Positions 34,028-43,092 are shown, counted from the stretch's first letter. The stretch: 64,000 bases of DNA from Georgenia sp. SYP-B2076 (GCF_003991205.1 NZ_RXOZ01000033.1:223576-287575), one strand, 5' to 3'. Notes: a model not told the origin generated them from the sequence alone. Translations and numbers: made by a program.

Positions 34028-35614
34028 ATGACCCGCACGGAGAACACCCCCACCGAGCACCTCGACGAGACGGCCCAGGGGGCGCAGCAGGCGGCTGAGG
34101 ATGTCGTCGCGCGCATCCTCGCCCGAGCCGGGACGTCGCTGAGGTCGACGGAGGGCACGGCGCTCGAGTCCGGGGACGGGCACGGGCAGGGGCCCGAGGA
34201 CGGCGAGGACTACGACGGCGACCAGCTCGACCGCGAGGAGCGTGCGGCGCTGCGGCGGGTGGGCGGGCTGTCCACCGAGCTCGAGGACGTCTCCGAGGTC
34301 GAGTACCGGCAGCTGCGCCTCGAGCGCGTGGTCCTCGTGGGCCTGTGGTCCACCGGCACCACCGAGATGGCCGAGGTGTCCCTGCGCGAGCTCGCCGCGC
34401 TCGCGGAGACCGCCGGCTCGGAGGTCCTGGACGGCCTCCTCCAGCGACGCGCCACCCCGGACCCGTCGACGTACCTCGGCTCGGGCAAGGCCGCCGAGCT
34501 GGCGGAGATGGTGCGCGCGTCCGGCGCGGACACCGTCATCGTCGACGGCGAGCTGAGCCCCTCCCAGCGCCGCAGCCTGGAGGACATCGTCAAGGTCAAG
34601 GTCATCGACCGCACCGCCCTGATCCTCGACATCTTCGCCCAGCACGCGAAGTCCCGGGAGGGCAAGGCGCAGGTGGAGCTCGCCCAGCTCGAGTACCTCC
34701 TCCCGCGCCTGCGCGGCTGGGGCGAGTCGATGTCCCGCCAGGCAGGTGGGCGGGTGGCCGGCGGTGAGGGCATCGGCTCCCGCGGCCCCGGTGAGACGAA
34801 GATCGAGCTCGACCGGCGGCGCATCCGCACGCGCATGGCCAAGCTGCGCCGCCAGATCAAGGACATGGCGCCCTCACGGGAGACGAAGCGCGGGTCCCGC
34901 CGCGCCAGCCAGGTGCCCTCGGTGGCCATCGCCGGGTACACCAACGCCGGGAAGTCGTCGCTGCTGAACCGGCTCACCGGTGCCGGCGTCCTCGTCCAGA
35001 ACGCCCTGTTCGCCACCCTGGACCCCACGGTGCGCCGGGCGACCACGCCGGACGGGCGCGCCTACACCCTCACCGACACCGTCGGGTTCGTGCGGTCCCT
35101 GCCCACCGAGCTCGTGGAGGCGTTCCGCTCCACCCTCGAGGAGGTGGCCGAGTCCGATCTGCTGCTGCACGTCGTCGACGCCGCGCACCCCGACCCGGAG
35201 GGCCAGGTCAGCGCCGTCCGGGCGGTGGTCGCCGACATCCCCGGCGGCAGCGAGGTGCCCGAGCTGATCGTGCTCAACAAGGTCGACCTCGCCGCGCCCG
35301 AGGTCCTGGCGCGGCTGCGCACGCGCTACCCCGGCGCGGTCGCCGTCTCGGCGCGCACGGGCGAGGGCATGGAGGCGCTCGCGGCCCGCATCGCCGAGCT
35401 GCTGCCCCGGCCCACCGAGGACGTCGACCTCGTGGTGCCCTACTCGCGCGGCGACCTCGTCTCGCGCGCGCACACCGACGGCGAGGTCCTCGCCGAGACG
35501 TACGTGACGGGCGGCACCCGCCTGCGCGCCCGGGTCGACCCCGAGCTCGCGGCGGCCCTGCGCGCCGTCGGCGAGTCGCCCGACGAGGCGCCCGCCGCCC
35601 GCTCCGCGTCCTGA
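34028..35614 (+). CDS. hflX: GTPase HflX
   Basis: A 528-residue ribosome-binding GTPase that splits stalled ribosomes. The N-terminal HflX domain includes DPSTYLGSGKAAELA and ELSPSQRRSLED. The coiled helix before the G domain has the conserved GPGETKIELDRRRIRTRMAKL. In the G domain G1 is AGYTNAGKSS, G3 is DTVGFVRSLP and G4 is NKVDL. A ~75-residue acidic N-terminal extension precedes the domain. An AAGGA ribosome-binding site precedes the ATG. The following helicase gene overlaps by one base (TGATG). Confidence 0.96.
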   Translation: MTRTENTPTEHLDETAQGAQQAAEDVVARILARAGTSLRSTEGTALESGDGHGQGPEDGEDYDGDQLDREERAALRRVGGLSTELEDVSEVEYRQLRLERVVLVGLWSTGTTEMAEVSLRELAALAETAGSEVLDGLLQRRATPDPSTYLGSGKAAELAEMVRASGADTVIVDGELSPSQRRSLEDIVKVKVIDRTALILDIFAQHAKSREGKAQVELAQLEYLLPRLRGWGESMSRQAGGRVAGGEGIGSRGPGETKIELDRRRIRTRMAKLRRQIKDMAPSRETKRGSRRASQVPSVAIAGYTNAGKSSLLNRLTGAGVLVQNALFATLDPTVRRATTPDGRAYTLTDTVGFVRSLPTELVEAFRSTLEEVAESDLLLHVVDAAHPDPEGQVSAVRAVVADIPGGSEVPELIVLNKVDLAAPEVLARLRTRYPGAVAVSARTGEGMEALAARIAELLPRPTEDVDLVVPYSRGDLVSRAHTDGEVLAETYVTGGTRLRARVDPELAAALRAVGESPDEAPAARSAS

Positions 35615-37689
35615 TGGCGGACACCGCCACGCTCCTGGCCGACGCCGTGGCGTCCCTGGGCGGGACCAGCAGGCCCGGGCAGGAGCAGATGGCCGAGGCC
35701 GTCGCGCAGGCGCTGACGTCCGGGGAGCACCTGCTCGTGCAGGCCGGCACCGGCACCGGCAAGTCCCTGGCGTACCTCGTCCCGGTCCTCGCGCACGCCG
35801 TGGAGTCGGGGCAGCGCGCCGTCATCTCGACGGCGACGCTCGCCCTGCAGCGTCAGGTCCTCACCCATGACGCGCCGCGGGTGGCGGAGATCGTGGCCGC
35901 CCGCACCGGGCTGCACCCGGACGTCGCCCTCCTCAAGGGCTGGCACAACTACGTGTGCAAGCACAAGGTCGCCGGCGGCTACCCGGCCGACGAGGAGCCC
36001 GGGCTGTTCTCCGTCTCCGCGGCCACCGGCGTCGACCCCGCCGCGCCGGCACCGGAGGGGGCGCCGGGGGCGCAGGAGCGGGCCACGCTCGCCGAGCAGG
36101 TTCTGCGCCTGCGCGAGTGGTCCGAGGAGACCCAGACCGGCGACCGTGACGACCTCGTGCCCGGCGTGAGCGAGCGCGCGTGGCGCCAGGTCTCGGTCAC
36201 GAAGATGGAGTGCCTCGGCAACCGGTGCCCGATGATCGCCGAGTGCTTCCCGGAGGCGGCCCGCCAGGCCGCCCGCGAGGCCGACGTCGTCGTCACCAAC
36301 CACGCGATGCTCGGGATCGCCGCCGCGGGCTCGCCCAACGTCCTGCCCGAGCACGACATCCTGGTCGTCGACGAGGCGCACGAGCTCGCCGACCGGGTCA
36401 CCGCCCAGTCCACGCTCGAGCTCAGCGCCGCCGTGGTCGAGCGCACCGCCCGGCTGGCCCGGCGCCACGCCGGGGTCAACAACGAGACCTTGGAGAAGGC
36501 CGCCGCCGCGCTCCGCGCGCGCCTGGAGCTGGTGCCGGACGGGCGCCTGCCCGGTGGGCTGCCCCCCGAGGTGCGCGACGCCGTCGTCCTCGTCGAGGCC
36601 GGCTCGCGAGAGGCCGTCAGCGCCATGAAGCCCGAGGCGGGCGCGAACGCCGCGGCGGACGCCGGGGGGCGGGCGATGGCCCGCTCCGCCATGGTGGTGC
36701 TGCTGGAGATCGCCGAGCGGCTCCTCGGGGACGGCGTCGCCCAGCGCCGGGACGTGCTCTGGTGCGAGCGCTCCCGGATCGGGTCCGAGCAGCCGCGGCT
36801 GCGCCTGGCCCCCCTCGATGTCGCCGGGTCGGTGGCCGACCGGCTGCTCGCGGGCCGCGCCGCCGTCCTGACGTCCGCGACCCTGACCCTGGGCGGCACC
36901 TTCGACCCCATGGCCAGGTCGCTGGGCCTGACCCTGGACGAGGACCGCGCCTGGCGCGGGCTCGACGTCGGCTCGCCCTTCGACTACCCGCACCAGGGCA
37001 TCCTCTACGTCGCGCGCCACCTGCCCCCGCCGGGACGCGACGGCACGAGCGAGCAGGCGCTCGCGGAGCTCGTGGAGCTCGTCCGCGCCGCCGGCGGGGC
37101 CACCCTCGGGCTCTTCTCCTCCCGCCGGGGCGCCGAGGCCGCCGCCGAGCGGCTGCGCGCCGAGCTGGACACGCCCGTGCTGTGCCAGGGCGACGACCAG
37201 CTGCCCACCCTCGTGCGCCGCTTCGCCGAGGACGAGGCCACGTCCCTGATGGGCACGCTGTCGCTGTGGCAGGGCGTGGACGTGCCTGGCCCCACGTGCC
37301 GCCTGGTGGTCATCGACCGCATCCCGTTCCCGCGCCCCGACGACCCGGTCAAGTCGGCACGCTCCGAGGTCGTGGCCGCCGGGGGAGGCAACGGGTTCAT
37401 GTCCGTGGCGGCCACCCACGCCGCGCTCCTGCTGGCCCAGGGCGCCGGGCGGCTGGTGCGCACCACCACCGACCGCGGCGTCGTCGCCGTGCTCGACCCG
37501 CGGCTCGCGACCGCGCGGTACGGCACCTACCTCACGCGCTCGATGCCGCCCCTGTGGCGCACGCACGACGGCGAGACCACGCGGGCGGCGCTGCGCCGCC
37601 TCGCCGCCGCGTCGGCGGGCACGGCCCCCGACGGCGGCGAGACAGGGGGCGCCCCGGCCGTCGCGGGGGCGGCCCCCGCGACGGCCTGA
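35614..37689 (+). CDS. DinG/Rad3-family ATP-dependent DNA helicase
   Basis: A 691-residue superfamily 2 iron-sulphur helicase of the XPD/DinG type, expected to unwind 5'-to-3' and act on R-loops or replication blocks. Walker A is QAGTGTGKS near residue 45. Four cysteines that would hold a 4Fe-4S cluster are Cys115, Cys200, Cys205 and Cys211. The DEAH box is VVDEAHEL. Motif VI is LLLAQGAGRLVRT, where the usual Q-x-x-G-R is intact. The C-terminal 30 residues are Ala/Gly-rich. It is coupled to hflX by a one-base overlap. No LexA box is visible upstream. Confidence 0.93.
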   Translation: MADTATLLADAVASLGGTSRPGQEQMAEAVAQALTSGEHLLVQAGTGTGKSLAYLVPVLAHAVESGQRAVISTATLALQRQVLTHDAPRVAEIVAARTGLHPDVALLKGWHNYVCKHKVAGGYPADEEPGLFSVSAATGVDPAAPAPEGAPGAQERATLAEQVLRLREWSEETQTGDRDDLVPGVSERAWRQVSVTKMECLGNRCPMIAECFPEAARQAAREADVVVTNHAMLGIAAAGSPNVLPEHDILVVDEAHELADRVTAQSTLELSAAVVERTARLARRHAGVNNETLEKAAAALRARLELVPDGRLPGGLPPEVRDAVVLVEAGSREAVSAMKPEAGANAAADAGGRAMARSAMVVLLEIAERLLGDGVAQRRDVLWCERSRIGSEQPRLRLAPLDVAGSVADRLLAGRAAVLTSATLTLGGTFDPMARSLGLTLDEDRAWRGLDVGSPFDYPHQGILYVARHLPPPGRDGTSEQALAELVELVRAAGGATLGLFSSRRGAEAAAERLRAELDTPVLCQGDDQLPTLVRRFAEDEATSLMGTLSLWQGVDVPGPTCRLVVIDRIPFPRPDDPVKSARSEVVAAGGGNGFMSVAATHAALLLAQGAGRLVRTTTDRGVVAVLDPRLATARYGTYLTRSMPPLWRTHDGETTRAALRRLAAASAGTAPDGGETGGAPAVAGAAPATA

Positions 37690-37801
37690 GGTCCTCACCG
37701 CTGGCGCGTCCGGCGCCTACGGAGCGGGCCGTCGGGGCGTGCGGTGGGCATCGCCCGTAGGGTGGACCGCGACAGCCACGCGTCGACAGGGGAGCACGAG
37801 G

Positions 37802-38803
37802 ATGACTGAGCTGGATGAGGTCGGGGGCCGCGTCGAGCTGCTCGGCGGCCAGGGGGCCGAGCGCAGCAAGGTCGCGATCGTCGGTGCCGGCGCCGTGGGG
37901 TCGACCCTCGCGTACGCCTGCCTGCTGCGCGGCGCGGCCCGCGAGGTGGTCCTCTTCGACCTGAACAGGGCGAAGGTCGAGGCCGAGGCCCTGGACATCG
38001 CGCACGGCATCCAGTTCACCCCCATGGGTGAGGTCGACGGCTCCGACGACATCGCCATCTGCTCCGACGCGGACGTCGTCGTCATCACCGCGGGGGCGAA
38101 GCAGAAGCCCGGCCAGTCCCGGCTCGACCTCGCCGGCGCCACGATCGACATCATGCGTGACCTGGTCCCGCGGCTGGTCGAGGTGGCACCCCGCGCGACC
38201 TACATCATGGTGGCCAACCCGGTGGACGTGGTCACCTACGCCGGGCTGAAGATCTCCGGCCTGCCCGACAACCAGTTCTTCGGCTCGGGCACGGTGCTGG
38301 ACACCTCACGGCTGCGTTACCTCGTCGCCCGCGAGTGCGGCGTCGCGGTGCAGAACGTGCACGCCTACGTCGCCGGGGAGCACGGCGACTCCGAGATCCC
38401 CCTGTGGAGCTCGGCGATGATCGGCGCCGTCCCGCTCCTGCAGTGGGGGCAGACCGTGGACGGCGGGATGCTCAACGAGGAGGTCCGGGGGCGCATCTCC
38501 GCCGACGTCGTCAACTCCGCGTACAAGATCATCGCGGGCAAGGGCGCCACCAACTACGCCGTCGGTCTCGCCGTGACCCGGATCATCGAGGCGGTGCTCC
38601 GCGACGAGGACCGCGTGCTGTCGGTCTCCTCGCTCCTCGACGACTACCTCGAGATCTCCGACGTCTGCCTGTCCGTGCCCAGCATCGTGGGCAGCCAGGG
38701 GGTCGGCCGCCGGCTGGTGCCGGTGGTGACCGAGAACGAGCGTTCCGGGCTGGTGCGCAGCGCGGAGTCCATCCGCGCCGTCGCGAGCAAGTTCGGGTTC
38801 TAG
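37802..38803 (+). CDS. ldh: L-lactate dehydrogenase
   Basis: A 333-residue NAD-dependent dehydrogenase. The Rossmann motif is VGAGAVGSTLAYA, and the catalytic histidine is His194 in AGEHGDSEIPLWS. ITAGAKQKPGQSRLDL holds the mobile loop with the Gln-x-x-x-Arg pattern of lactate (rather than malate) enzymes. MVANPVDVVTY completes the active site. A ~20-residue N-terminal extension precedes the fold. The ATG has a GGGGAGCACGAGG leader site. A TAGGGT hexamer at about 37758-37763 could be the -10. It points to fermentative lactate formation. A hairpin terminator follows. Confidence 0.96.
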   Translation: MTELDEVGGRVELLGGQGAERSKVAIVGAGAVGSTLAYACLLRGAAREVVLFDLNRAKVEAEALDIAHGIQFTPMGEVDGSDDIAICSDADVVVITAGAKQKPGQSRLDLAGATIDIMRDLVPRLVEVAPRATYIMVANPVDVVTYAGLKISGLPDNQFFGSGTVLDTSRLRYLVARECGVAVQNVHAYVAGEHGDSEIPLWSSAMIGAVPLLQWGQTVDGGMLNEEVRGRISADVVNSAYKIIAGKGATNYAVGLAVTRIIEAVLRDEDRVLSVSSLLDDYLEISDVCLSVPSIVGSQGVGRRLVPVVTENERSGLVRSAESIRAVASKFGF

Positions 38804-38817
38804 CCGGTCCTCACCCG

Positions 38818-38840
38818 ACGGGCCGCCACGGGCGGCCCGT
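38818..38840. terminator. Hairpin terminator between convergent ldh and lexA
   Basis: ACGGGCCGCC (38818-38827) and GGCGGCCCGT (38831-38840) form a perfect 10-base-pair stem with a 3-base loop, 15 bases after the ldh stop. Confidence 0.8.
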
Positions 38841-38869
38841 CACCGACCCGGTCAGCCCCGTCAGCCCGG

Positions 38870-39565
38870 TCACAGGCTCCGCAGGACGGTCACCACGCGC
38901 CCGAGCACCTGGGCGTCGTCGCCCGGGATGGGGGAGAAGGCGGGGTTCTGCGGCATCAGCCACACGTGGCCGCCGCGGCGCTGGAAGGTCTTCACCGTCG
39001 CCTCGCCGTCGATCATCGCCGCGACGATCTCGCCGTTCTCGGCCACGGGCTGGCGCCGGACGACGACCCAGTCGCCGTTGCAGATCGCCGCGTCGATCAT
39101 GGACTCGCCGACCACCTTGAGCATGAACAGCTCGCCGTCGCCCACCAGCTCGCGCGGCAGCGGGAAGACGTCCTCGACGGACTGCTCCGCGAGGATGGGA
39201 CCGCCCGCCGCGATCCGTCCGACCATCGGGACGTAGGCGGGAGACCCGGCGCGCAGGCCCTCGGCGTCGAACGCGCCCCGCGGGCCGGTGACCGACGCCG
39301 CGCGCGGGTCGTCCATGATCTCGATCGCCCGGGGGCGGTTCGGGTCGCGGCGCACGTAGCCCTTGCGCTCGAGCACCCCCAGCTGGTGCTTGACCGAGGA
39401 GGGGCTCGTCAGGCCGACCGCGTCGCCGATCTCACGCATGCTCGGCGGGTAGCCGTGCGCGGCGACCGCCGCCCGGATCGTCTCGAGGATGAGGCTCTGG
39501 CGCTCGGTGAGCTCGTCCCCGTCCTGTGCGCCGCGCCCGTTCTTCGTGCCCTCGACAGTGCTCAT
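38870..39565 (-). CDS. lexA: SOS repressor LexA
   Basis: A 231-residue repressor. The N-terminal winged helix ([33 protein letters not shown]) binds the SOS box. RecA-stimulated self-cleavage would occur at Ala120-Gly121. The catalytic dyad is Ser155 (GESMIDAAI) and Lys192 (ATVKTF). The ATG at 39565 has a GGAAGGA ribosome-binding site; the frame upstream is leader. Its own promoter region carries a LexA box at the -35, indicating autorepression. It is divergent from the LysM cell-division-inhibitor-like gene. Confidence 0.98.
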   Translation of the reverse strand: MSTVEGTKNGRGAQDGDELTERQSLILETIRAAVAAHGYPPSMREIGDAVGLTSPSSVKHQLGVLERKGYVRRDPNRPRAIEIMDDPRAASVTGPRGAFDAEGLRAGSPAYVPMVGRIAAGGPILAEQSVEDVFPLPRELVGDGELFMLKVVGESMIDAAICNGDWVVVRRQPVAENGEIVAAMIDGEATVKTFQRRGGHVWLMPQNPAFSPIPGDDAQVLGRVVTVLRSL

Positions 39566-39666
39566 GACGGCGGTCCTTCCTGGCTCGCCGCCCCGTGGGC
39601 GGCTGGCGGGGGCGGATCGCGGGGAATCCGCCGATGTCAGTGGTCGATGGTGGGCTTCTCGACGCA

Positions 39667-39707
39667 AGCGTAGGAGTCATGGCCCGCAATATCAAACGTC
39701 TGTTCGA
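39667..39707 (-). promoter_or_regulatory. lexA promoter with LexA box
   Basis: On the minus strand TTGATA (39695-39690), 17 bases, and TACGCT (39672-39667) form a promoter. The LexA box TCAAAC-GTCT-GTTCGA (plus strand, 39692-39707; one mismatch to consensus) overlaps the -35. Read on the minus strand, its first 14 bases are TCGAACAGACGTTT, sharing 13 with the recA box. Confidence 0.8.
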
Positions 39708-39714
39708 CGGTGTG

Positions 39715-39775
39715 TCGACAACGGGCCGCCGAGGGCCTACTGTGTCGCACATACGTTCGACGAACATCCGTTCGA
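39715..39775 (+). promoter_or_regulatory. LysM-gene promoter with two adjoining LexA boxes
   Basis: TCGACA (39715-39720), a 17-base spacer and TACTGT (39738-39743) form a promoter toward the LysM gene. Downstream lie two LexA boxes, TCGCAC-ATAC-GTTCGA (39745-39760) and ACGAAC-ATCC-GTTCGA (39760-39775), each with one mismatch and sharing one base. They cover the transcription start. Confidence 0.8.
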
Positions 39776-39784
39776 GGAGGAGCA

Positions 39785-40273
39785 ATGAGCGCTCTCGAGG
39801 TACAGCCAGTCCTGGGTCCCACGTCGCCGCGGCGGCGCCCGGCCGCCCCGGCCGCGCGCCCGGTCCGCCGCGGCAACCTGCAGCTGGTCGGTCCCGGCTT
39901 CGTCCCGGTCGCGCCGGGCCCGACGCCGGCACGTCCGCCCGCTCGGGCGGCGCGCCCGTGGACCGCGGCCGCGAGGCAGCCCCTGCGCCTCACGCTGCTG
40001 GGCCGCCGCGTCGTCGCCGGGGTGGTCCTCCTCGCCGCGACGGCCGTCTCGGTCGGCCTGGGCGCCTGGGCCGGGACCGCGGCGCGGCACTCGGCCGCGG
40101 CCGACACGGCCGCCGTCACGGTCGCGGAGGGGGACACCCTCTGGGCCGTGGCCAGCGCCGCGGCGCTGCCGGGTGACGACGTGCGCGAGGTGGTCGGCCG
40201 GATCGCTGAGCTCAACGGGCTGTCCTCGCCGCAGCTGCGGGCCGGCCAGCAGCTCATCGTGCCCGCCGGCTGA
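39785..40273 (+). CDS. LysM-domain membrane protein, YneA/DivS/ChiZ-like SOS division inhibitor
   Basis: A 162-residue protein. A ~65-residue Pro/Arg/Ala-rich cytoplasmic segment is followed by one membrane helix (~residues 75-100, [22 protein letters not shown]) and an extracytoplasmic LysM domain ([20 protein letters not shown], then [18 protein letters not shown]). Divergence from lexA, the membrane-plus-LysM layout and strong LexA boxes match B. subtilis YneA, corynebacterial DivS and mycobacterial Rv2719c (ChiZ), which halt septation during DNA damage. The ATG follows GGAGGAG, directly after the second box. Inhibitor function is inferred from this context. Confidence 0.9.
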   Translation: MSALEVQPVLGPTSPRRRPAAPAARPVRRGNLQLVGPGFVPVAPGPTPARPPARAARPWTAAARQPLRLTLLGRRVVAGVVLLAATAVSVGLGAWAGTAARHSAAADTAAVTVAEGDTLWAVASAAALPGDDVREVVGRIAELNGLSSPQLRAGQQLIVPAG

Positions 40274-40374
40274 CGACCGGCTTTCCTGTCTCGTCCCCGA
40301 CCCAGCACGGAGTGGCGGTGAGAGAATGGTGCCAGCGACGCGCGACCGCGTCGCCGGTGCGCACGGTCCCACGC

Positions 40375-40402
40375 TTGACGGGGCCTCCGCGCCGACGAGG
40401 AT
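40375..40402 (+). promoter_or_regulatory. nrdR promoter
   Basis: TTGACG (40375-40380), a 16-base spacer and GAGGAT (40397-40402) lie about 70 bases before the nrdR start. No NrdR-box palindrome is seen in the 199-base gap. Confidence 0.5.
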
Positions 40403-40472
40403 GAACCGGGACCCAGATCGCCCCGGTGCGCCGGACCGCACCCGGTCCGCAGGCGCAGGGAGGAGCCCAGGC

Positions 40473-41093
40473 GTGCACTGCCCGTTCTGCCGACATGCCG
40501 ACTCACGTGTCATCGACTCACGCACCGCCGAGGACGGCGCCACGATCCGTCGTCGACGCCAGTGCCCGGCGTGCGGGCGGCGGTTCACGACGCTGGAGAC
40601 CTCCAGCCTGAGCGTCCTCAAGCGGTCGGGCGCCACCGAGCCGTTCAGCCGCGACAAGGTGGTCTCGGGCGTGCGCAAGGCCTGCCAGGGGCGGCCCGTC
40701 TCCGACGACGACCTCGCGCTCCTCGCCCAGCAGGTGGAGGAGACCGTGCGCTCCAGCGGGGCCGCGCAGATCGACGCGCACGAGATCGGGCTCGCGATCC
40801 TCGGCCCGCTCCGGCAGCTCGACGAGATCGCCTACCTCCGCTTCGCCAGCGTCTACTCCTCCTTCAGCACGCTCGAGGACTTCGAGGTCGCGATCGCGGC
40901 GCTGCGGGCCGAGAACGCCGAGCGGGAGGGCGCGGCCGCGCAGGCCGCGGAGTCGGCAGCCGGGCTGCCCGCCGCCGGAGGGAACAGGTCGGTCGGCTCC
41001 GAGAACTTGGGCGACCAGAACGGCAACCCCACGGGCGCCGGTTCCGCTAGCCTTGTCTCAGCCGTCGGACCCGACCGGGCCCCGGCGCACTGA
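40473..41093 (+). CDS. nrdR: Transcriptional repressor NrdR
   Basis: A 206-residue nucleotide-sensing repressor of ribonucleotide reductase genes. The zinc ribbon begins at once ([16 protein letters not shown] ... [10 protein letters not shown]) and is followed by an ATP-cone ([23 protein letters not shown]). The [15 protein letters not shown] block ends the conserved part. About 45 further residues are Ala/Gly-rich and poorly conserved. The GTG at 40473 is set by GGGAGGAG nearby and by the motif at the N-terminus. No nrd gene is adjacent; in many actinobacteria nrdR lies beside lexA, as here. Confidence 0.96.
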   Translation: MHCPFCRHADSRVIDSRTAEDGATIRRRRQCPACGRRFTTLETSSLSVLKRSGATEPFSRDKVVSGVRKACQGRPVSDDDLALLAQQVEETVRSSGAAQIDAHEIGLAILGPLRQLDEIAYLRFASVYSSFSTLEDFEVAIAALRAENAEREGAAAQAAESAAGLPAAGGNRSVGSENLGDQNGNPTGAGSASLVSAVGPDRAPAH

Positions 41094-41095
41094 CC

Positions 41096-41145
41096 GCCGT
41101 CGGCGGTGGCGGAGGGGAAGCCGCCACCACCGACGGCTTCTTTCT
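41096..41145. terminator. Strong intrinsic terminator after nrdR
   Basis: GCCGTCGG-C-GGTGGCGG (41096-41112) pairs with CCGCCACC-A-CCGACGGC (41121-41137), giving 16 base pairs with one mismatch and an 8-base loop. It is followed by TTCTTTCT. It separates convergent nrdR and the acyl-CoA ligase gene and is the best intrinsic terminator in the window. Confidence 0.9.
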
Positions 41146-41172
41146 GGGCTCGGGGACTCCCTCGACCGGCCG

Positions 41173-42885
41173 TCAGCGCGCGTCCTCGCCGCGGTGCAGC
41201 AGCTGCTCGCGGACCGTGCGGCGCAGGACCTTGCCGAGCTGGGAGCGTGGCAGCTCGTCGAGCACGGCGATGCGCCGGGGCATGGCGTAGTGGGACAGCC
41301 GGTCGTGCGTCCACCGGCGGACCGTGTCCAGGTCCACGCGCGCCCCCGGATCGAGCACGAGCGCGGCGACCACGCTCTCGCCGCGAACGCCGTCCGGCAG
41401 CCCGACCACGGCGACGTCACTGACGCCCGGCATCGCGCGCACCGCGTCCTCGACCTGCGAGGGGTAGACGTTGAAGCCGCCGGAGATGATCAGCTCCTTG
41501 ATGCGGTCGGCGAGCACCACGAAGCCATCGCTCTCGCGCCGCACGATGTCCCCGGTCCGCAGCCAGCCACCCTCGAGGAGCACGGCGGCCGACTCCTCCG
41601 GGCGGCGGTAGTACCCGGAGAACACCTGGGGCCCCCGGACGAGCAGCTCGCCGAGCTCGCCGTCGGGGACGTCGGTGGCGGGGTCCTCGGGGTCCACGAT
41701 GCGGATCTGGGTCGACGGGAACGGGATGCCGAGGGCGCCCGGGCGGCGGCTCGGGCCCATGGGGTTTCCCAGGGCGACCGGTGAGCACTCGGTCATGCCG
41801 TACCCCTCGATAATCAGGCCGCCGGTGACGTCCTCCCAGCGGGCGGCGACCTCCGGGTCCAGGGCCATCGCGCCGGAGATGGCGAAGCGCACGGAGGTCA
41901 GGTCCGCGCCGCGCTCGATCGCGGCCCGGGAGAGCCGGTCGAACATGGGCGGCACCCCGGGGAAGAACGTGGCCGGGCGCCGGCGCATCGCCGCGAGGAC
42001 CATGTCGACGTCGAAGCGCGGCAGCACCACCTGGGTGGCGCCGACCCGCACGGCGAACGTGAGCGAGAGGGTGAGGCCGAACGCGTGGAAGAACGGGAGC
42101 GCGGCGTAGAAGGTCTCGGTGCCGGGGCGCAGTCCCGGCACCCATGCCTCGCCCTGGGCGACGTTGGCCAGGAGGTTGCGGTGCGTGAGCGCCACCGCCT
42201 TGGGGGTCCCCGTGGTGCCACCGGTGTGCAGGAGGACCGCGAGGTCGCCGGCGCTCGGCTGCGGGTGGTCGCTCGCCACCGGGGCGGCCGTGCGCATTGC
42301 GCGCTCCCAGCTGCGGACGCCGGCGGGCACGGGGCCGCGCATGGCGCCCCGCTGGGCCCGCGCCGCGGCCACCGGCAGGCGCAGCAGCAGGCGTGAGCGC
42401 AGGGGAAGTGCCGCGGTGAGGTCGACCGCGAAGACCGTCCGGCCCCGACGGTCGCCGCCGGGGGCGACGCGGTCCAGCGCCTTCTCCCAGCACACGACGA
42501 CCCGCGCGCCGTGCGCGTCCAGCTGGGCCTGGATCTCGGCCGGCGGGGCCAGCGGGTTGTGCTCGGCGACCACCGCGCCCAGGCGCAGCGCGGCGTAGAA
42601 GGCGACGACGTGCTGCGGGCAGTTCGGCAGCACCAGGGCGACGCGGTCGCCCGCCCGTACGCCCGCGTCCGCGAGGAGTCCGGCGGCACGTTGCACCTGC
42701 GCGGAGAGGGCGCCGTAGGTGGTCGTGGCGCCGAGGAAGTCCAGCGCCACCTTGTCGCCGAAGCGTGCGGCCGCGTCGTCCAGGAGCGCGGAGACCGCGT
42801 GGTCGGGCACCACGATCTCGGCCGGCGGGGAGGCGAGCGCCGCGGCGTCGTCTCCGCGGGTGGTGGGGCGGGAGTTCTCGGGCAT
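41173..42885 (-). CDS. Long-chain fatty-acid--CoA ligase (AMP-dependent synthetase)
   Basis: A 570-residue adenylate-forming enzyme that would activate a fatty acid with ATP and CoA. The P-loop A3 motif is HTGGTTGTPKAVALTHRN and A5 is GYGMTECSP. A7 and A8 are in GWLRTGDIVRRESDGFVVLADR, and the catalytic lysine of A10 is in SQLGKVLRR. It resembles FadD-type long-chain ligases. It is a single-gene unit on the minus strand, closed by the terminator at 41096-41145 and preceded by a palindromic operator at 42974-42995. Chain-length preference cannot be told. Confidence 0.92.
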   Translation of the reverse strand: MPENSRPTTRGDDAAALASPPAEIVVPDHAVSALLDDAAARFGDKVALDFLGATTTYGALSAQVQRAAGLLADAGVRAGDRVALVLPNCPQHVVAFYAALRLGAVVAEHNPLAPPAEIQAQLDAHGARVVVCWEKALDRVAPGGDRRGRTVFAVDLTAALPLRSRLLLRLPVAAARAQRGAMRGPVPAGVRSWERAMRTAAPVASDHPQPSAGDLAVLLHTGGTTGTPKAVALTHRNLLANVAQGEAWVPGLRPGTETFYAALPFFHAFGLTLSLTFAVRVGATQVVLPRFDVDMVLAAMRRRPATFFPGVPPMFDRLSRAAIERGADLTSVRFAISGAMALDPEVAARWEDVTGGLIIEGYGMTECSPVALGNPMGPSRRPGALGIPFPSTQIRIVDPEDPATDVPDGELGELLVRGPQVFSGYYRRPEESAAVLLEGGWLRTGDIVRRESDGFVVLADRIKELIISGGFNVYPSQVEDAVRAMPGVSDVAVVGLPDGVRGESVVAALVLDPGARVDLDTVRRWTHDRLSHYAMPRRIAVLDELPRSQLGKVLRRTVREQLLHRGEDAR

Positions 42886-42973
42886 GCGGCCTTGTCTCGG
42901 GTGGGACGTCGGCGTGCCACGGTGTGGAGGGCTGGCGTGGTTCCGGCGGAGCGATAGGTGAATGCTCCGAGCG

Positions 42974-42995
42974 TAACCTACGCAACCGTAGGTTA
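42974..42995. promoter_or_regulatory. Perfect palindromic operator upstream of the acyl-CoA ligase gene
   Basis: TAACCTACG (42974-42982) and CGTAGGTTA (42987-42995) form a 9-base inverted repeat around CAAC, 89 bases before the ligase start. The shape suits a TetR- or GntR-type dimer, plausibly an acyl-CoA-responsive repressor. No regulator gene is adjacent. Confidence 0.75.
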
Positions 42996-43092
42996 TGTAG
43001 GGGCGGCGCCGTGGCGTCGGGCGCAGGCGGCGCGGGGTGCCGGACGCCGACGCCGGGCGCCGGACGCCACCGCCGGACCAGGGGCGCGGCGC

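Noticed and set aside
40274..40472. A cobalamin riboswitch or NrdR box ahead of nrdR.
   Set aside because: No B12-box-like sequence or NrdR palindrome is visible; only an ordinary promoter with a short leader is seen.
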